Part shown: positions 1 through 5,790 of the stretch, in pieces | How positions within the stretch are numbered: position 1 is the first letter of the stretch | Layout of the letters: each line of letters opens with the position of its first letter | Made by a program: the position numbers and the translations under genes | NCBI GenBank assembly: GCA_030705695.1 | Contig: JAUZPX010000109.1 | Span: 1-5,907, forward strand | Reading direction: 5' to 3' | DNA from: Bacillota bacterium | Lineage (GTDB): Bacteria > Bacillota > Clostridia > Oscillospirales > Acutalibacteraceae | Length of the DNA: 5,907 nt | Notes under the pieces: generated by a model | Seen by the model: the letters and a program-made list of their open reading frames with translations, nothing else | Told to the model about the DNA's origin: nothing | The model's database searches: none

Positions 1-1156
1 CTCTAATTCTGCTGTAAACGGTAATTCACTTATTGGCTACTTTAATACGCTTTCTGGTGGTGCATTCTCTTATGCAACGCTGTTTGCAATGGGAATCACA
101 CCGTACATCAACTCATCAATTATCATTCAATTGTTGACAGTTGCCATTCCTGCTCTTGAGCGCTTAGCAAAAGAGGGTGAGGAAGGCAGAAAGAAATTGG
201 GTGCTATCACCCGTTATACAACGGTTGGTTTAGGATTGATTCAAAGTATTGCATATTATGTTTATTTGAGAAATTCATCCTGTGTTTTGTTTACTAACGG
301 ATTTAACGGATGGTTCTCAGCATTTGTTATTATCTTTACGTTTACTGCAGGTACAGCCTTAATGATGTGGCTGGGCGAGCAGATCAATCAGTTTGGTATC
401 GGAAACGGAATTTCTATTTTGCTGTTTGCCGGTATCGTAGCAAGAATGCCTATGACTATAAGCGATATGGGCAGTTACTGGAAACTCGGCGGTAATTACT
501 ATTTCTTCGTTCCGCTGTTTGCCATTATTTTCTTGGCAGTTATCTGGGTTATCACATTCATGAACGACTCAGAACGCCGCATTCCTGTTCAATATGCAAA
601 GCGTGTTGTTGGAAGAAAAATGTATGGCGGCCAGAGCAGTCACTTGCCGATTAAAGTTGCTTTAGGCGGCGTTTTGCCAATCATTTTTGCCAGCTCTATT
701 TTATCAATTCCATCAACAATTAATTTGTTCTGGAAAGTTAAGAGTGGATTTTGGTATAACTTCTTCTCACTGTTTACGCAAAAGAGCTGGGTATATGCTG
801 TTCTTTATTTCTTCCTGATTATAATGTTTGCGTTCTTCTATACGACAATTCAGTATAATCCGATTGAAATGGCCAATAATCTTCGTCAGAATAACGGTAC
901 TATTCCTGGTATTCGTCCTGGAAAGCCGACTTCTGACTTTATCGCAAAAGTATTATCAAGAGTCACATTCATTGGTTCTATGTTCTTAGCACTTATCGCT
1001 TTAATGCCGATTATCTTTACTGGATTAACCGGTATGTCCGAGCGTTTGACTTTGGGCGGAACCTCCATCATCATTCTTGTCGGTGTTGCGCTGGATACAG
1101 TTAAACAGCTTGAATCCCAGATGATGATGAGACATTACAAAGGCTTCCTTGATTAA
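1..1156 (+). CDS. secY: Protein translocase subunit SecY, 5'-truncated by the window edge
   Basis: SecY is the pore-forming membrane subunit of the SecYEG translocon, which takes unfolded proteins from SecA or the ribosome across or into the cytoplasmic membrane. The reading frame is open from base 2 (first full codon) to TAA at 1154-1156, giving 384 residues. The family usually has about 430, so roughly 45-50 N-terminal residues, including the first membrane helix, lie outside the window. The ATG at 89 is an internal methionine: the upstream residues, including SGGAFSYATLFAMGITPYI, already match SecY. Further marks are LLTVAIPALERLAKEGEEGR, the cytoplasmic loop RRIPVQYAKR...SSHLPIKV, and the SecA- and ribosome-contacting loop NNGTIPGIRPGKPTSDFI, with its conserved Arg at codon 914-916. 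Many hydrophobic segments alternate with short polar loops, as expected for the 10-helix fold. The gene ends 22 bases before adk. No frameshift or odd composition is seen. Confidence 0.98.
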   Translation, partial: SNSAVNGNSLIGYFNTLSGGAFSYATLFAMGITPYINSSIIIQLLTVAIPALERLAKEGEEGRKKLGAITRYTTVGLGLIQSIAYYVYLRNSSCVLFTNGFNGWFSAFVIIFTFTAGTALMMWLGEQINQFGIGNGISILLFAGIVARMPMTISDMGSYWKLGGNYYFFVPLFAIIFLAVIWVITFMNDSERRIPVQYAKRVVGRKMYGGQSSHLPIKVALGGVLPIIFASSILSIPSTINLFWKVKSGFWYNFFSLFTQKSWVYAVLYFFLIIMFAFFYTTIQYNPIEMANNLRQNNGTIPGIRPGKPTSDFIAKVLSRVTFIGSMFLALIALMPIIFTGLTGMSERLTLGGTSIIILVGVALDTVKQLESQMMMRHYKGFLD

Positions 1157-1163
1157 TTTTGTG

Positions 1164-1169
1164 AAAGAG
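1164..1169 (+). promoter_or_regulatory. Ribosome binding site deciding the adk start
   Basis: AAAGAG lies 9 bases before the ATG at 1179. It directly abuts the in-frame ATG at 1170 and lies downstream of the in-frame TTG at 1149, so it can only serve 1179 well. It is a weak Shine-Dalgarno compared with the GGAGG sites of the ribosomal-protein genes downstream. Confidence 0.55.
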
Positions 1170-1178
1170 ATGAAGATT

Positions 1179-1811
1179 ATGAATATTATTCTTTTAGGTG
1201 CTCCGGGTGCCGGTAAAGGCACTCAAGCAGAGGTCATTTGTGACCGCCTGAATATTCCCGCAATTTCCACGGGTAATATTATCCGTGAAGCGCTGAAAAG
1301 CGGCACTGAAATGGGTCAAAAGGCGAAATCCTTTATGGACGCAGGAGCCCTCGTTCCTGATGAAGTCGTTATCGGCATCATCAAAGAGCGTTTGGCACTA
1401 AGTGACTGTGAAAACGGATTTATTCTGGACGGATTTCCAAGAACCATTCCTCAAGCCGAGGCGCTGGACAGTATGGGTGTGAAGATCGATAAGGTTATCA
1501 GTATTGAAGTATCTGACGATAAGATCATTAAGAGAATGTCTGGACGCCGTGTCTGCGAAAAATGCGGTGCTTCCTATCATCTGGAGTATAAAGCTCCTAC
1601 ACAGGAAGGCACTTGCGATAAATGCGCAGGTACCCTGATTCAACGCAAGGATGACCATCCTGACACAGTAAAAGCACGGTTGGATGTTTTCCATACAGAA
1701 ACAGAGCCTTTAAAGAGCTATTACGAGAAACAAGGCAAACTGAGTCTGGTGGAAGGGCAGGAAAAAGTGGAGGATACCACGGCTCTGCTCTTAAAACAAC
1801 TTGAAGCCTGA
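1179..1811 (+). CDS. adk: Adenylate kinase, long form with zinc-type lid
   Basis: Adenylate kinase catalyses ATP + AMP <-> 2 ADP in the cytosol and keeps the adenylate pool balanced. From ATG 1179 the protein has 210 residues, close to the 212-217 usual for long bacterial forms. The start fits because MNIILLGAPGAGKGT is the canonical N-terminus; TTG 1149 and ATG 1170 would add a non-conserved extension. Walker A is GAPGAGKGT (7-15), the AMP-binding region is STGNIIRE (30-37), and DGFPRT is 84-89. The LID (about 122-160) carries four cysteines, C126, C129, C146 and C149, spaced C-x2-C-x16-C-x2-C. This is the structural zinc knuckle known from Gram-positive enzymes. Arginines R123, R156 and R167 match conserved phosphate-contacting positions. 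Position 33 is Asn where many homologues have Asp. The gene lies between secY and map, the standard arrangement. Confidence 0.97.
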   Translation: MNIILLGAPGAGKGTQAEVICDRLNIPAISTGNIIREALKSGTEMGQKAKSFMDAGALVPDEVVIGIIKERLALSDCENGFILDGFPRTIPQAEALDSMGVKIDKVISIEVSDDKIIKRMSGRRVCEKCGASYHLEYKAPTQEGTCDKCAGTLIQRKDDHPDTVKARLDVFHTETEPLKSYYEKQGKLSLVEGQEKVEDTTALLLKQLEA

Positions 1812-1824
1812 TTGAGGCGGTAAA

Positions 1825-2577
1825 ATGGTTGTTTTAAAAACGTCACGCGAGCTTTCAAAAATGAAGGATGCGGGCAAGATTTCAGCGACAGCATTAAAGC
1901 TTGCCGGTGAAGCAGTCAAACCGGGTGTTTCCACCCTGGAGATAGATGAAATCGTTCGTAAATACATCGAGAAAGAGGGAGCTACTCCCTCATTTCTCGG
2001 GTATAACGGTTTCCCTAACAGTGCCTGCATTTCTGTCAACAGTACGGTCATTCATGGCATACCGTCAAAAAACTGCATTCTCAAAGAGGGCGACATTGTA
2101 AGCATTGATATCGGTGCCTTTTACAAAGGATTCCATGGCGATAACGCTTGGACATTTCCCTGCGGTAAAATCAGTACTGATGCTCAGCGTTTACTTGACG
2201 TAACCAAAGAGAGCCTGTTTCAGGGAATAGAACAGGCAAAAGCCAACGCCCGTGTGGGTGATATTGGCTCTGCAGTTCAAAAGTATGCCGAAGCGCACGG
2301 TTACTCGGTAGTCCGAGATTTCGTCGGACACGGAGTAGGCGCGAAGCTACACGAGGATCCCAGCGTACCTAATTTCGGCACATCTGGTCGAGGTGTGCGC
2401 CTGTTACCGGGTATGACTATTGCCATAGAGCCTATGGTAAACGAAGGTTCTTATGGCGTTAAAGTGCTTCAAGACGGCTGGAGCACCGTTACAATTGACG
2501 GGAAGCTTTCAGCTCACTTTGAAAATTCCATTGCAATTACCGCTGACGGTCCGGTCATTTTGACTTCCGTAGATTAG
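1825..2577 (+). CDS. map: Type I methionine aminopeptidase
   Basis: This metalloenzyme removes the initiator methionine from nascent proteins whose second residue is small, working near the ribosome exit after deformylation. The 250-residue length is typical of the short type Ia form: only the pita-bread catalytic domain is present, without an N-terminal zinc-finger or SEC-C extension. All five dinuclear metal ligands can be placed: D95 (SIDIGA), D106 (HGDNAW), H169 (GHGVG), E202 (IEPM) and E233 (HFENS). The substrate-side histidines H77 (VIHGIP) and H176 (KLHED) are also present. The start ATG 1825 follows TGAGGCGG at 1813-1820, and the protein begins with the usual SRELSKMKDAGKI region. The gene starts 13 bases after adk and ends 11 bases before the KOW gene, so translation is probably coupled along this row. 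Confidence 0.97.
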   Translation: MVVLKTSRELSKMKDAGKISATALKLAGEAVKPGVSTLEIDEIVRKYIEKEGATPSFLGYNGFPNSACISVNSTVIHGIPSKNCILKEGDIVSIDIGAFYKGFHGDNAWTFPCGKISTDAQRLLDVTKESLFQGIEQAKANARVGDIGSAVQKYAEAHGYSVVRDFVGHGVGAKLHEDPSVPNFGTSGRGVRLLPGMTIAIEPMVNEGSYGVKVLQDGWSTVTIDGKLSAHFENSIAITADGPVILTSVD

Positions 2578-2588
2578 CAGGTGATCAT

Positions 2589-2858
2589 ATGGAACTAAAG
2601 AAAGGTCTTGTTGTCCTAGCAAAAGCAGGACGAGATAAAGGAAGTTTCTTTGTTGTGACAGACGTTAAAGACGGATTTATTTTTATCTGCGACGGAAAGC
2701 ACAGGCCGCTTGAGCGGACAAAGAAGAAAAATCCAGGTCATATTGCTTTAACAACAAGTGTTTTACCTGAACACTCAATGAAAACCAACCGTGAAATAAG
2801 AAGAGCTCTCAGAGAATTTTCAGCTCTTCCGCCTGAGGAGGTTATGACGAATGTCTAA
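2589..2858 (+). CDS. KOW-domain RNA-binding protein (L14e-like), function unknown
   Basis: This is a small basic protein of 89 residues. An N-terminal KOW-like beta-barrel segment (about residues 4-40) begins with GLVVLAKAGRDKGSFFVV and is followed by a lysine/arginine-rich stretch (LERTKKKNPGH). The C-terminal tail (about 60-89), with NREIRRALREF, looks helical. The family is usually annotated as KOW-domain RNA-binding or ribosomal protein L14e/L6e/L27e-like. It sits between map and infA in many Clostridia; I recall a shorter relative, YbzG, at the same place in Bacillus. Its role has not been settled to my knowledge, though the position suggests ribosome or rRNA binding. The start ATG 2589 follows AGGTGAT (2579-2585) with a short spacer. 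The last eight bases overlap infA, and the infA ribosome binding site lies inside this gene. There is no signal peptide or membrane segment. Confidence 0.88.
   Translation: MELKKGLVVLAKAGRDKGSFFVVTDVKDGFIFICDGKHRPLERTKKKNPGHIALTTSVLPEHSMKTNREIRRALREFSALPPEEVMTNV
2835..2841 (+). promoter_or_regulatory. infA ribosome binding site inside the KOW gene
   Basis: GAGGAGG is a near-perfect Shine-Dalgarno lying 9 bases before the infA ATG at 2851. It is encoded within the Glu-Glu-Val codons near the end of the KOW gene. Ribosomes finishing the KOW gene stop at 2856-2858, just past the infA start, so re-initiation is likely. Confidence 0.75.
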
Positions 2859-3069
2859 ACAGGATGTTATCGAAATAGAAGGTACAGTCACCGAAGCACT
2901 GCCGAACGCACAGTTTATGGTAGAGCTTCCCAATGGGCACACGATCCTTGCCCATATTTCCGGAAAACTCAGAATGAATTTTATTCGTATTTTACCGGGT
3001 GATAAAGTCACCGTGGAGATGTCTCCATATGACTTAACAAGAGGACGAATTACTTGGCGCAGTAAGTAA
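2851..3069 (+). CDS. infA: Translation initiation factor IF-1
   Basis: IF-1 binds the A site of the 30S subunit and, with IF-2 and IF-3, directs formation of the initiation complex. The 72-residue length is exactly the usual bacterial size. The whole protein is one OB fold (S1-like). It shows the conserved start MSKQDVIEIEGTVTEALPNA, then F-x-VELPNGH, HISGKLRMNFIRILPGDKV (about 35-52) and the closing VEMSPYDLTRGRI. The last residues, TWRSK, differ slightly from the more common FRYK/YRYK endings but lie in a variable spot. The ATG overlaps the end of the KOW gene by eight bases. The stop codon TAA (3067-3069) lies in the 5' arm of an RNA hairpin reported separately. A gap of 54 bases separates it from rpmJ. 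Confidence 0.97.
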   Translation: MSKQDVIEIEGTVTEALPNAQFMVELPNGHTILAHISGKLRMNFIRILPGDKVTVEMSPYDLTRGRITWRSK

Positions 3070-3088
3070 GAAATTCTTACTTTACTGC
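3059..3088 (+). other. Imperfect hairpin spanning the infA stop codon
   Basis: Bases 3059-3070 (GCAGTAAGTAAG) pair with 3076-3088 (CTTACTTTACTGC) to form 12 base pairs with a single bulged T at 3083 and a five-base AAATT loop. No T-run follows (next bases AAGAAATTGC), so it is not an intrinsic terminator. It may mark RNA processing, stabilise the transcript, or act as a leader for the rpmJ-rplQ part. The pairing is seen directly; the function is unknown. Confidence 0.55.
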
Positions 3089-3099
3089 AAGAAATTGCA
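3086..3099 (+). other. Small GAAA-loop hairpin before rpmJ
   Basis: TGCAA (3086-3090) pairs with TTGCA (3095-3099) around a GAAA tetraloop, a stable GNRA type. It shares bases 3086-3088 with the outer pairs of the larger hairpin just upstream, so the two compete at their edges. It ends nine bases before the rpmJ ribosome binding site (AGGAAGGA, 3109-3116) and does not cover it. Confidence 0.4.
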
Positions 3100-3123
3100 C
3101 GAATTGAAAGGAAGGATTACGTA

Positions 3124-3237
3124 ATGAAAGTCAGACCTTCTGTCAAAAGAATTTGCGAAAAATGCAAAGTAATCAAACGCAAGGGCAAAGTTATGGTGAT
3201 TTGCGAAAATCCCAAACACAAACAACGCCAAGGCTAA
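3124..3237 (+). CDS. rpmJ: 50S ribosomal protein bL36, zinc-binding (C+) form
   Basis: bL36 is a tiny protein that binds 23S rRNA in the large subunit and is added late in assembly. The 37-residue product is the standard length. It begins MKVRPSVKRICEKCKVIKR and ends KHKQRQG. The zinc ribbon is complete with C11, C14, C27 and H32, so this is the zinc-dependent version. Several bacteria hold a cysteine-free spare copy elsewhere for zinc starvation, but none is visible here. ATG 3124 follows AGGAAGGA (3109-3116) at a seven-base spacing. The gene is easily missed because it is short. It starts 54 bases after infA and ends 41 bases before rpsM. Confidence 0.97.
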   Translation: MKVRPSVKRICEKCKVIKRKGKVMVICENPKHKQRQG

Positions 3238-3278
3238 GATGACTACAAAACAGAAATTATGATGGAGGTGCAACGCAC

Positions 3279-3647
3279 ATGGCTCGTATAGCAGGTGTTG
3301 ATTTACCGAGAGATAAAAGAGTTGAAATTGGCTTAACTTATATCTACGGTATCGGAAAAAAGACTGCCGACGACATCATTAAAGGAACAGGCGTTAATCC
3401 TGACACACGTGTCAGAGATTTAACGGAAGATGATGTTTCAAAGCTTAGAGAATACATTGACCGTAATTGTAAAGTTGAAGGCGATCTTCGTCGTGAAATT
3501 GCTTTCGATATTAAAAGACTCATTGAAATCGGTTGCTATCGTGGAATCCGCCACCGTAAAGGCTTACCTGTAAGAGGACAACGTTCAAAAACAAACGCTC
3601 GTACACGTAAAGGTCCACGTAAGACGATGGCAAATAAGAAGAAATAA
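3279..3647 (+). CDS. rpsM: 30S ribosomal protein uS13
   Basis: uS13 lies in the head of the small subunit, contacts uS19 and the P-site tRNA, and forms bridges with the large subunit. The length of 122 residues is normal. It opens with MARIAGVDLPRDKRVEIGLT, followed by the helix-hairpin-helix-like YGIGKKTADDII (23-34). A central helical part precedes the signature CYRGIRHRKGLPVRGQRSKT (about 86-105), then NARTRKGPRK and a lysine-rich tail that reaches towards the tRNA. The start is supported by GGAGGTG (3264-3270), eight bases upstream. It is followed 21 bases later by rpsK, its partner in the 30S subunit and in the alpha operon of most bacteria. Confidence 0.98.
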   Translation: MARIAGVDLPRDKRVEIGLTYIYGIGKKTADDIIKGTGVNPDTRVRDLTEDDVSKLREYIDRNCKVEGDLRREIAFDIKRLIEIGCYRGIRHRKGLPVRGQRSKTNARTRKGPRKTMANKKK

Positions 3648-3668
3648 TCTAAAAGGAGGGATTCGCTG

Positions 3669-4073
3669 ATGCCAGCACCAAAAGGTGGAAAGAAAACAAC
3701 TGTGCGCCGCCGCCGTGAGCGTAAAAATATTGAGCGCGGAGCAGCACACATTCAGTCCACATTTAATAATACAATCGTAACCATTACCGATACACAAGGC
3801 AATGCCATTTCATGGGCAAGCGCCGGTGAACTCGGATTCAGAGGTTCAAAGAAATCTACTCCGTTCGCAGCGCAATCTGCCGCAGAAACTGCCGCAAAAG
3901 CTGCTATGGAGCATGGTCTGAAATCGGTTGAGGTCTATGTTAAAGGACCGGGTTCAGGTCGTGAAGCAGCAATCAGAGCATTGCAGTCAGCAGGACTTGA
4001 GGTTAACATGATTAAAGACGTTACCCCAATCCCGCATAACGGCTGCCGTCCTCCAAAAAGAAGACGCGTATAA
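3669..4073 (+). CDS. rpsK: 30S ribosomal protein uS11
   Basis: uS11 sits on the platform of the 30S subunit, near the mRNA exit where the Shine-Dalgarno helix forms, and helps assemble the platform with bS6, bS18 and bS21. At 134 residues it is slightly longer than the E. coli protein (129) because of a basic N-terminal tail (PAPKGGKKTTVRRRRERK). The core follows: HIQSTFNNTIVTITD, ISWASAGELGFRGSKKSTP, then the signature KGPGSGREAAIRALQSAG. It ends with DVTPIPHNGCRPPKRRRV. The Asn-Gly at N124-G125 aligns with the asparagine that is converted to isoaspartate in E. coli uS11 (N119). The ribosome binding site AAAAGGAGGG (3651-3660) is the strongest in the window. Confidence 0.98.
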   Translation: MPAPKGGKKTTVRRRRERKNIERGAAHIQSTFNNTIVTITDTQGNAISWASAGELGFRGSKKSTPFAAQSAAETAAKAAMEHGLKSVEVYVKGPGSGREAAIRALQSAGLEVNMIKDVTPIPHNGCRPPKRRRV

Positions 4074-4106
4074 AAATACAAAAGAAACCGGAGGTGTATC
4101 CATAAT

Positions 4107-4733
4107 ATGGCAAGATATACAGGCGCTGTGTGCAGACAATGCCGCAGAGAAGGCATGAAGCTTTTCTTAAAGGGCGAACGCTGCTATACAGATAAATGCG
4201 GAATTTCCCGCAGATCCTATGCACCAGGCCAACATGGTCAGGGACGCAAAAAAACATCGGAATACGGCTTACAGCTTCGTGCAAAGCAGATGGCAAAGCG
4301 TTATTACGGTGTTTTAGAAAGCCAATTCAGAAAATATTACGAGATGGCTGAGCGCAAGGAAGGCAAAACCGGTGAACAACTGCTTGCAATTCTTGAATCT
4401 CGTCTTGATAATGTTGTTTACAGACTTGGTTGGGCTTCTTCTCATGCAGAAGCAAGACAGTTTGTTTCTCACGGCCACTTCACAATTAATGGAAAGAAAG
4501 TTGATATTCCATCATACCTTTGCAAGCCTGGCGAAGTTATTTCGTTTGGTGAAAAAAGTAGAGGTATTGAGAGATTTAAAAACATTATCGCTTCCAATTC
4601 GGCACGTCCTGTACCGAAGTGGCTTGAAGTCAATAACGAGGCTTTGGAAGGCAGAGTTCTTTCTGTTGCAGAGCGCGCAGACATTGAGCTGACTGTTGAC
4701 GAAACACTAATCGTTGAGTTGTACTCCAAGTAA
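4107..4733 (+). CDS. rpsD: 30S ribosomal protein uS4, zinc-binding (C+) form
   Basis: uS4 is a primary 16S rRNA binder that starts assembly of the 30S body and, with uS3 and uS5, surrounds the mRNA entry channel. The length of 208 residues is normal. Four cysteines near the N-terminus (C9, C12, C26, C31) have the same spacing as the zinc site of Thermus uS4. The S4 RNA-binding domain covers about residues 98-160 (SRLDNVVYRLGWASSHAEAR, then FTINGKKVDIPSY). The start ATG 4107 follows GGAGGTG (4090-4096). In Bacillus subtilis rpsD is a separate, autoregulated gene; here it lies between rpsK and rpoA, as in Clostridia and in the E. coli alpha operon. No S4-type leader motif is recognised in the 33-base gap before it. 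Confidence 0.98.
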   Translation: MARYTGAVCRQCRREGMKLFLKGERCYTDKCGISRRSYAPGQHGQGRKKTSEYGLQLRAKQMAKRYYGVLESQFRKYYEMAERKEGKTGEQLLAILESRLDNVVYRLGWASSHAEARQFVSHGHFTINGKKVDIPSYLCKPGEVISFGEKSRGIERFKNIIASNSARPVPKWLEVNNEALEGRVLSVAERADIELTVDETLIVELYSK

Positions 4734-4759
4734 TCAGAGCAATAAGCAGGTTACTCGCA

Positions 4760-4780
4760 GAACGGTATTAGTTACCGTTT
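4760..4780 (+). other. Hairpin in the rpsD-rpoA gap
   Basis: AACGGTA (4761-4767) pairs perfectly with TACCGTT (4773-4779) around a TTAGT loop, and an outer G-T wobble (4760/4780) extends it. It lies in the longest gap between genes in the window (70 bases), 10 bases before the rpoA ribosome binding site AGGAGGT (4791-4797), which stays free. No T-run follows, so it is not an intrinsic terminator. The remainder of this gap shows no other structure I can support. Confidence 0.45.
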
Positions 4781-4803
4781 CATGTTAAATAGGAGGTTCG
4801 CTA

Positions 4804-5757
4804 ATGATTGAAATAGAAAAGCCAAAAATTGAAACAGAAGAATTGTCAAGTGACGGTACTTACGGAAGGTTCGTATTAGAACCTCTTGAAAGAGGTTTTG
4901 GCAATACACTGGGAAACAGCTTAAGAAGAGTATTGCTGTCCTCACTTGAGGGCGTAGCAGTCACATCTATAAAAATTGATGGTGCTCTTCATGAGTTTTC
5001 AACAATTCCAAACATTAAGGAAGACGTTACGGAAATCGTGCTTAACCTTAAAGGTTTAACTGCCAAGCTTCACAGCGATGGTGCAAAAACCGTTGAAATA
5101 AGTGCTGTAGGTCCGTGTGTTGTAACGGCGGAATCTATTAAGTGTGACAGCGAAGTAGAGATTCTTAACCCTGAAATGCATATTGCAACTTTGGGCGAAG
5201 ACGCTAAGCTGAACATGGAAATCACTTTAGATAAGGGCAGAGGATATGTTCCAGCAGAGCGCAATAAAGCTCTGGCAGGTAATAATATTATCGGTGTTTT
5301 ACCGGTTGACTCTATCTATACCCCTGTTCAAAAAGTGAATTACACCGTAGAAAATACAAGAGTCGGTCAAATTACCGATTATGACAAGCTCATGCTTGAT
5401 GTTTATACTAACGGCGTAATTTCTGCACTTGAAGCAGTTTCTTTGGCTGCAAAAGTCTTAACAGAACATTTGAATCTGTTTGTTGATTTGTCAGATCATG
5501 GCTACAGCACAGAAATCATGGTTGAGAAAGACGATAAGGGCAAAGAAAAAATCCTTGAAATGACCATTGAAGAGCTCGATCTCTCCGTGCGTTCTTTCAA
5601 CTGCTTAAAACGTGCTGGAATCAACACTGTTGAAGATTTAATCAATAAGTCTGAAGACGATATGATGAAGGTTAGAAACTTAGGACGCAAGTCTTTGGAA
5701 GAAGTTGTTTATAAACTTAACAGCTTGAATTTTAACCTCCGCAAGGAAGATGAATAA
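4804..5757 (+). CDS. rpoA: DNA-directed RNA polymerase alpha subunit
   Basis: Alpha dimerises to nucleate assembly of RNA polymerase core (alpha2-beta-beta'-omega), and its C-terminal domain contacts UP-element DNA and activators. The length of 317 residues is typical of Firmicutes (about 314-318). The N-terminal domain (about 1-230) shows RFVLEPLERGFGNTLGNSLRRVLLSS (22-47), the conserved dimerisation and assembly region. A charged linker (EKDDKGKEK) leads to the C-terminal domain (about 250-310), with ELDLSVRSFNCLKRAGI and the helix-hairpin-helix NLGRKSLEEV. R263 and N266 align with the E. coli DNA-contacting R265 and N268, so UP-element binding is probably kept. ATG 4804 follows AGGAGGT with a six-base spacer. 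A 70-base gap with a hairpin separates it from rpsD, and rplQ follows 33 bases after its stop. Confidence 0.98.
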   Translation: MIEIEKPKIETEELSSDGTYGRFVLEPLERGFGNTLGNSLRRVLLSSLEGVAVTSIKIDGALHEFSTIPNIKEDVTEIVLNLKGLTAKLHSDGAKTVEISAVGPCVVTAESIKCDSEVEILNPEMHIATLGEDAKLNMEITLDKGRGYVPAERNKALAGNNIIGVLPVDSIYTPVQKVNYTVENTRVGQITDYDKLMLDVYTNGVISALEAVSLAAKVLTEHLNLFVDLSDHGYSTEIMVEKDDKGKEKILEMTIEELDLSVRSFNCLKRAGINTVEDLINKSEDDMMKVRNLGRKSLEEVVYKLNSLNFNLRKEDE

Positions 5758-5759
5758 TC

Positions 5760-5779
5760 CCTTTAATACTAAGTAAAGG
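5760..5779 (+). promoter_or_regulatory. Weak hairpin that could mask the rplQ ribosome binding site
   Basis: CCTTTA (5760-5765) is complementary to TAAAGG (5774-5779) across an eight-base loop. The second arm overlaps the rplQ Shine-Dalgarno AAAGGAG (5775-5781). Only two of the six pairs are G-C, so the structure would be weak and easily opened by ribosomes ending on rpoA just upstream. Confidence 0.3.
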
Positions 5780-5790
5780 AGTGAATTACA

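Noticed and set aside
89..91. ATG 89 as the start of secY.
   Set aside because: The frame is open back to base 2 and the upstream residues match SecY, so this is an internal methionine of a gene cut by the window edge.
134..139. TTGACA resembling a -35 promoter box.
   Set aside because: It lies inside secY and no TATAAT-like box follows at 16-18 bases.
1149..1178. In-frame upstream starts for adk (TTG 1149, ATG 1170).
   Set aside because: They add residues before the canonical MNIILLGAPGAGKGT start; TTG 1149 overlaps the end of secY, and neither has a properly spaced ribosome binding site.
3059..3088. The infA-rpmJ hairpin as an intrinsic terminator.
   Set aside because: No T-run follows the stem, and essential operon genes continue directly downstream.
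3095..3123. TTGCAC with TACGTA as a possible promoter before rpmJ.
   Set aside because: The -10 match is poor and overlaps the region between the ribosome binding site and the start codon, leaving no room for a transcription start.
3536..3797. Antisense open frames opposite rpsM and rpsK.
   Set aside because: They are shadows of conserved ribosomal-protein genes, with no ribosome binding site and no recognisable protein features.
4372..4692. A 106-codon + strand frame inside rpsD.
   Set aside because: It is entirely within the conserved uS4 reading frame, has no supporting ribosome binding site and resembles no family.
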